Source of the DNA: Chryseobacterium piscicola
Lineage (GTDB): Bacteria; Bacteroidota; Bacteroidia; Flavobacteriales; Weeksellaceae
DNA: 64,000 bases
Assembly (NCBI RefSeq): GCF_900156685.1
Contig: NZ_FTOJ01000011.1
Span: 1-64,000, forward strand
Direction: 5' to 3'
In this document: in pieces, positions 60,262 through 64,000 of the stretch
Position numbering within the stretch: the first letter of the stretch is position 1
Layout of the letters: every line of letters starts with the position of its first letter
Notes under the pieces: model-generated
The model's database searches: none
Seen by the model: the letters and a program-made list of their open reading frames with translations, nothing else
Told to the model about the DNA's origin: nothing
Position numbers and translations under genes: made by a program

Positions 60262-63174
60262 ATGAAGAAATTTTTTATTTCAGTTTCTCTTTTTTGCACA
60301 ATCATTGCAATGGCGCAGAAATTTGAAACACAGAAACAGACCGATGCTCAAGGTTATACCTATGAAACTGTAAAAAATGATCAGGCTGGAGTGAGGGTTT
60401 ATACTTTAAAAAACGGGTTAAAAGTTTATTTGGCAAAGAATGACGACGCTCCTAGAATCCAAACTTACGTGCCTGTAAGAACAGGTTCAAACAATGACCC
60501 AAGTGATAATACAGGTCTTGCTCATTATCTTGAGCACATGGTTTTCAAAGGAACTTCACATTTGGGAACTCAGGACTGGGCAAAGGAAAAGGTCTTGCTG
60601 CAGCAAATTTCTGATCTTTATGAGCAACACAAAGCAGAAAAAGATCCTGAAAAGAAAAAAGCACTTTATAAAAAAATTGATGAGGTTTCTAACGAGGCTT
60701 CAAAGTTTGCAATTGCTAACGAATACGATAAGGCGATTTCTTCTTTAGGAGCAACAGGAACCAATGCTCATACTTGGCTTGATGAGACAGTTTACAAAAA
60801 TAACATTCCGGCTAACGAACTAGAGAAATGGTTGAAAGTTGAGAAAGAACGTTTCTCAGAACTGGTTTTAAGACTTTTTCATACAGAGTTGGAGGCAGTA
60901 TATGAAGAATTTAATAGAGCGCAAGATAACGATAGTCGTTTAGTAAATTATGCTTTAAATGAAGCTCTTTTCCCAAAACATCCGAACGGACAACAAACAA
61001 CAATAGGCACTTCAGAGCACCTGAAAAGCCCTTCTATGGTGGCGATTCATAAATATTTTGACACATACTATGTTCCAAACAATATGGCGGTTGTTTTGGT
61101 TGGAGATTTGGATTTCGACAAAACAATAAAATTAGTTGACCAATATTTCGGGACGTTCAAATACAAAGAACTTCCGATGAAGAAAATGGTTTCTGAAGAA
61201 CCCATGACCCAAGTGATAAGCAGAACTGTAAAAAGTCCTTCTACACCAAGAATAACAATGGCATGGAGATCTGATTCTTACGGAACTAAAGACGCGAGAT
61301 TGGCAAGCATGATTGCAGAAATTTTAAGCAACAGCGGTGATGCTGGTTTAATTGATTTGAATATCAGCCAAAAACAAAAAGTACTAAGCGCAGGAGCTTA
61401 CGAGTCTCCTTACAAAACGTATGGTGCATTTACAATGTACGTTGTTCCTAAAGAAGGGCAAAGCTTTGATGAAGCTAAAAAATTGTTGCTGGACCAGTTA
61501 GATTTAGTTAAAAAAGGTCAATTCCCAGATTGGATGCTGAAAGCTATCGTAAACGATATGAAAGTTCAGCGTATGAAGGGTTGGGAAACTGCAGACGGTT
61601 TAGCAACTACGCTTTACAGCACGTACATTAATGAAAGAACTTGGCAACAAGAGTTAGACGAAATTAATGATTACGAAAAAATAACCAAAGCAGATATTGT
61701 AAAATTTGCCAATGAGTTTTTCAAAGATAATTATGTAGTTGTTTATAAAGAAAAAGGGGTAAATGACAAATTGGTTCGAGTGCAGAATCCTGCCATTACG
61801 CCAATTAAACTAAACAGAGAAGCGCAGTCGCCTTTCCTTAAAGATATTTTAGGAATAAAAGCAGGCGATATTAAACCGCAATTTGTTGATTTCAAAACAG
61901 CAATTGCTTCCTCTGAAATAAAAGATAAAAAAGTAAGTTTCGTACAGAATAAATATAATAAAGTAGCTCAGGTTAATTATATCTTCCCTTTCGGTACAGA
62001 TCATGATAAAGAATTGAGTCTTGGTGTAAGCGTTTTACAATATTTGGGGACTGATAAATATACTCCTGAACAGCTGAAAGAAGAATTCTACAAATTAGGA
62101 ATATCAAACAGTTTCAGAACTTCAAATGACCAAACCATTATCACTTTGAGCGGATTGGAAAGCAATATGAAGAAAGGAGTAGAATTGCTAAATCACTGGA
62201 TGACCAATGTGAAAGCCGATAAAGCAATCTACAACCAAACTGTAAAAACAATCTTAGAATCCAGAGAAGTTGCTAAAAAAGACAAGACGAGAATTATGTC
62301 TGCGCTTTCCAATTATGCGAAATATGGCAAAGATTCTAGAATGACAGATATTATTTCTAAACAACGTCTGGAAAGTATCAACGTGAGTGAGCTGATGTCT
62401 AAAATCAAGACCTTAAACCAATATCCTTACGAGATTTTCATCTATGGTGAAGATCAAAAAGGATTGGAAAAAGCAGTTAAACCATTCATTGAAAATACAA
62501 AACTGCAGCCTGCGAAAGCAAAAGTATATGCAGAGCCAACAACTGAAGGAAAGGTATATTTCACGGCTTATGACATGGTGCAGATGGAGATGGCTAAAGT
62601 TGCCAAAGGAAGCAACGTCAACTTAGCAGACTTCGGGAAAGCCAATGTATTTAATGAATATTTCGGACGCGGACTGTCGTCTATCGTTTTCCAGGAGATC
62701 AGAGAGAGCAAGTCATTAGCTTATTCGGCGTATGTTTCTTTTGGTACAGCTTCAGAAAAAAATCATCCAAACTATGTAACCAACTACATCGGAACTCAAG
62801 CAAACAAATTACCTCTTGCGGTAAATGCAATGAATGATTTGATGGCAGATTTTCCGCAAATCCCGGCACAGTTTGAGAATTCTAAAGGATCAGCTTTAAA
62901 GCAAATAGCATCTAACAGAATTAATAGAACGAGTATTTTTTACAATCAACTAGCATTGAAGAAGTTGGGGGTAGATTACGATATCAGAAAAGATGTTTAT
63001 GCAGAAATTCAAAATTTAAGCTTACCACAGCTTACCAATTTCTACAATACTGAGATTAAACCACTAAAATACAACACCGCCATTATCGGGAAAAAAGAAA
63101 ACCTGAATATGGAATCAATCAACAAAATGGGAGAATTCAAAGAAGTTACCCTTGAGGAAATCTTTGGATACTAA
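60262..63174 (+). CDS. M16-family zinc metallopeptidase
   Basis: 970 residues from the ATG at 60262 (MKKFFISVSLFCTIIAMAQ, a signal peptide). An ATG at 60187 adds an unlikely 25-residue extension and lies upstream of a TAAATTTTG promoter-like word. The inverted zinc motif HxxEH is HYLEHMVFKG (near 88-92), with the third ligand Glu in ELEAVYEEFNRA. A second, inactive M16 half follows, with the R/Y pair in ESKSLAYSAYVSFG. It degrades peptides in the periplasm or at the outer membrane. It is transcribed opposite to the pigment series and probably not part of it. Confidence 0.92.
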   Translation: MKKFFISVSLFCTIIAMAQKFETQKQTDAQGYTYETVKNDQAGVRVYTLKNGLKVYLAKNDDAPRIQTYVPVRTGSNNDPSDNTGLAHYLEHMVFKGTSHLGTQDWAKEKVLLQQISDLYEQHKAEKDPEKKKALYKKIDEVSNEASKFAIANEYDKAISSLGATGTNAHTWLDETVYKNNIPANELEKWLKVEKERFSELVLRLFHTELEAVYEEFNRAQDNDSRLVNYALNEALFPKHPNGQQTTIGTSEHLKSPSMVAIHKYFDTYYVPNNMAVVLVGDLDFDKTIKLVDQYFGTFKYKELPMKKMVSEEPMTQVISRTVKSPSTPRITMAWRSDSYGTKDARLASMIAEILSNSGDAGLIDLNISQKQKVLSAGAYESPYKTYGAFTMYVVPKEGQSFDEAKKLLLDQLDLVKKGQFPDWMLKAIVNDMKVQRMKGWETADGLATTLYSTYINERTWQQELDEINDYEKITKADIVKFANEFFKDNYVVVYKEKGVNDKLVRVQNPAITPIKLNREAQSPFLKDILGIKAGDIKPQFVDFKTAIASSEIKDKKVSFVQNKYNKVAQVNYIFPFGTDHDKELSLGVSVLQYLGTDKYTPEQLKEEFYKLGISNSFRTSNDQTIITLSGLESNMKKGVELLNHWMTNVKADKAIYNQTVKTILESREVAKKDKTRIMSALSNYAKYGKDSRMTDIISKQRLESINVSELMSKIKTLNQYPYEIFIYGEDQKGLEKAVKPFIENTKLQPAKAKVYAEPTTEGKVYFTAYDMVQMEMAKVAKGSNVNLADFGKANVFNEYFGRGLSSIVFQEIRESKSLAYSAYVSFGTASEKNHPNYVTNYIGTQANKLPLAVNAMNDLMADFPQIPAQFENSKGSALKQIASNRINRTSIFYNQLALKKLGVDYDIRKDVYAEIQNLSLPQLTNFYNTEIKPLKYNTAIIGKKENLNMESINKMGEFKEVTLEEIFGY

Positions 63175-63197
63175 TTTTTCTAAATATCAATTCTTTG

Positions 63198-63222
63198 AAG
63201 TGAAGCAGAAATGCTTCACTTT
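63198..63222 (+). terminator. Terminator of the M16 peptidase gene
   Basis: AAGTGAAGCA (63198-63207), GAAA loop, TGCTTCACTT (63212-63221), followed by a T run. Confidence 0.92.
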
Positions 63223-63269
63223 TTTTTGGTGGTAATTGAACTTTACAATGTTTACAAATGAAAGATAAT

Positions 63270-63539
63270 TTACTTTCTCTTCTTATATTTCAATTGGATC
63301 AAAAGATAAACTTCGTTTTTTTCTAAATCATTGCTCCAAGTACGTTCTACTACCAAGGCATTTTCATACAGGTAAAGATCTTCCATGTTATTCACGTATT
63401 CTAATCTTTCAGAAGTTTTATATTTAAAAAATGAAATCAGATTCACCTCATCACCGACGGCAGGTGCTACAGGAAATTCTACAGAGTTTTCAAACTCAAA
63501 TTCTATATCGTAGGAATAAAATCTTACTTTAACGCTCAT
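63270..63539 (-). CDS. Small protein of unknown function
   Basis: 89 residues (MSVKVRFYSYDIEFEFEN..., ending LIQLKYKKRK). It is beta-rich and acidic with no signal peptide and no recognised motif. It lies 91 bases downstream of the partial dehydratase gene on the same strand and converges on the M16 gene. It may be an operon tail gene; nothing more can be said. Confidence 0.6.
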   Translation of the reverse strand: MSVKVRFYSYDIEFEFENSVEFPVAPAVGDEVNLISFFKYKTSERLEYVNNMEDLYLYENALVVERTWSNDLEKNEVYLLIQLKYKKRK

Positions 63540-63630
63540 ACTATTATTTTCACCAAATATATCGAGAATTTAATCAATAAAAAAAGCCAACTTTAAAATT
63601 GACTTCTTTATTTTATAATAATTTCAAGTA

Positions 63631-64000
63631 TTAAATCTCCTGAATAAACAAGCTAATCTCCGTACGAATCAATACTTTTTCTCCTAAAAAAGTTTCGCAG
63701 AAAATCTGGCAAATGTTTTCGTATTTTGAAATTAAAGAGGCTTTAGAGATAATGGTCTCACCAATTTTTGGAAGTGCAAAAATTTCAATCTTTTTAATGT
63801 TGGTAATAAATCCTATTACTTTCGTATTTGATTCCTGATTTTCGAAGAAGCTCTGCCCAAGAATCGAGGATGAGGTTTGAGCCGAATGTTCAATTAATCC
63901 AGCTTCCGTAAATTGATTATCTTGAAGGAAAATATTATCGGATTTAATTTTAAAAGAAGTAATAACCTTTTCCGGAGTAAGCTCAAGAATATAATCAGCC
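63631..64000 (-). CDS. Hotdog dehydratase-like protein, partial (5' end outside window)
   Basis: Reading the minus strand from the window end gives an open frame of 122 residues ending in TAA at 63631. It contains FTEAGLIEHSAQTSSSIL (split: EAGLIEHSAQ), then NIKKIEIFALPKIGETIIS and ISLFIQEI at the end. EAGLIEHxAQ with a helix carrying Glu/His is the pattern of ApeI/FabZ-like 3-hydroxyacyl-ACP dehydratases of flexirubin clusters. The first residues, including any catalytic site, lie beyond the window. It suggests that the pigment cluster continues to the right. Confidence 0.75.
   Translation of the reverse strand, partial: ADYILELTPEKVITSFKIKSDNIFLQDNQFTEAGLIEHSAQTSSSILGQSFFENQESNTKVIGFITNIKKIEIFALPKIGETIISKASLISKYENICQIFCETFLGEKVLIRTEISLFIQEI

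Noticed and set aside
1..64000. CRISPR arrays, prophage, insertion sequences with transposase, tRNA genes
   Set aside because: No regularly spaced repeats, no transposase or phage structural genes, and no tRNA-like fold was recognised on either strand.

Overview
The window is about 35% G+C and looks like a chromosome segment of a flavobacterium close to Chryseobacterium (Weeksellaceae). The evidence is promoters of the Bacteroidetes type (TTG, 17-23 nt, TAnnTTTG), almost no Shine-Dalgarno sequences, WG-repeat and CCDC81-type HU proteins, a TPP-riboswitch-controlled TonB-dependent receptor, and a flexirubin/aryl-polyene pigment cluster whose ammonia-lyase closely resembles, from memory, the Flavobacterium johnsoniae tyrosine ammonia-lyase. 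The genus is inferred; no search was run.

Left part (1-35 kb), mostly housekeeping. It opens with the 3' end of a 5S rRNA and its terminator, then about 1 kb of gene-free DNA holding a structured repeat and a decayed copy of an aconitase 3' end. Two tandem paralogous secreted proteins follow, then two aconitases of different type (mitochondrial-like acn and acnB). Next come a WG-repeat protein, a TPP riboswitch with its outer-membrane receptor, an HU-like membrane protein, an acyl-CoA thioesterase, a D-2-hydroxyacid dehydrogenase, trpS, a YjjG-type phosphatase, a 44-residue small ORF beside an ECF sigma factor, and metK behind a probable SAM-II riboswitch. After these are divergent oxyR/catalase, enoyl-CoA hydratase, dCMP deaminase, a XerD-type recombinase, a NUDIX hydrolase, a haem-binding protein, an Ig-like lipoprotein, a serine hydrolase, lspA with small partners, a DksA-like protein and ileS.

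Right part (35.4-60 kb and the last 370 bases), the flexirubin/aryl-polyene cluster. A CoA-ligase-like activating enzyme (+) and a flavin-dependent halogenase/oxidoreductase (-) converge on one terminator. A plus-strand operon holds tyrosine ammonia-lyase, ketoreductase, ketosynthase, ACP, LpxL-like acyltransferase, CrtI-like oxidoreductase and a C45-type lipoprotein hydrolase/acyltransferase. A long minus-strand series holds an unknown small protein, BtrH-like protein, ABC ATPase and permease, thioesterase, ketosynthase, a toxin-antitoxin pair, a truncated ketosynthase-like protein, ACP, a ketosynthase/chain-length-factor-like pair, polysaccharide deacetylase, a LolA-like carrier, a lipoprotein, a hotdog dehydratase, a secreted protein and a GT2-DUF2062 protein. 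Together they would make a coumarate-type starter from tyrosine, extend it as an ACP-bound polyene, modify it and move it to the envelope. No darA/darB-like genes for the dialkylresorcinol half are seen. An M16 peptidase and a small unknown gene precede a second hotdog dehydratase cut by the window end, so the cluster probably continues to the right.

The non-coding DNA is rich in dispersed structured elements: three copies of a roughly 110-bp element, a pair of roughly 155-bp hairpin elements around the thioesterase gene, and four ATTGTTACA-type imperfect palindromes, three of them in gaps beside the cluster's ketosynthase and ACP genes.
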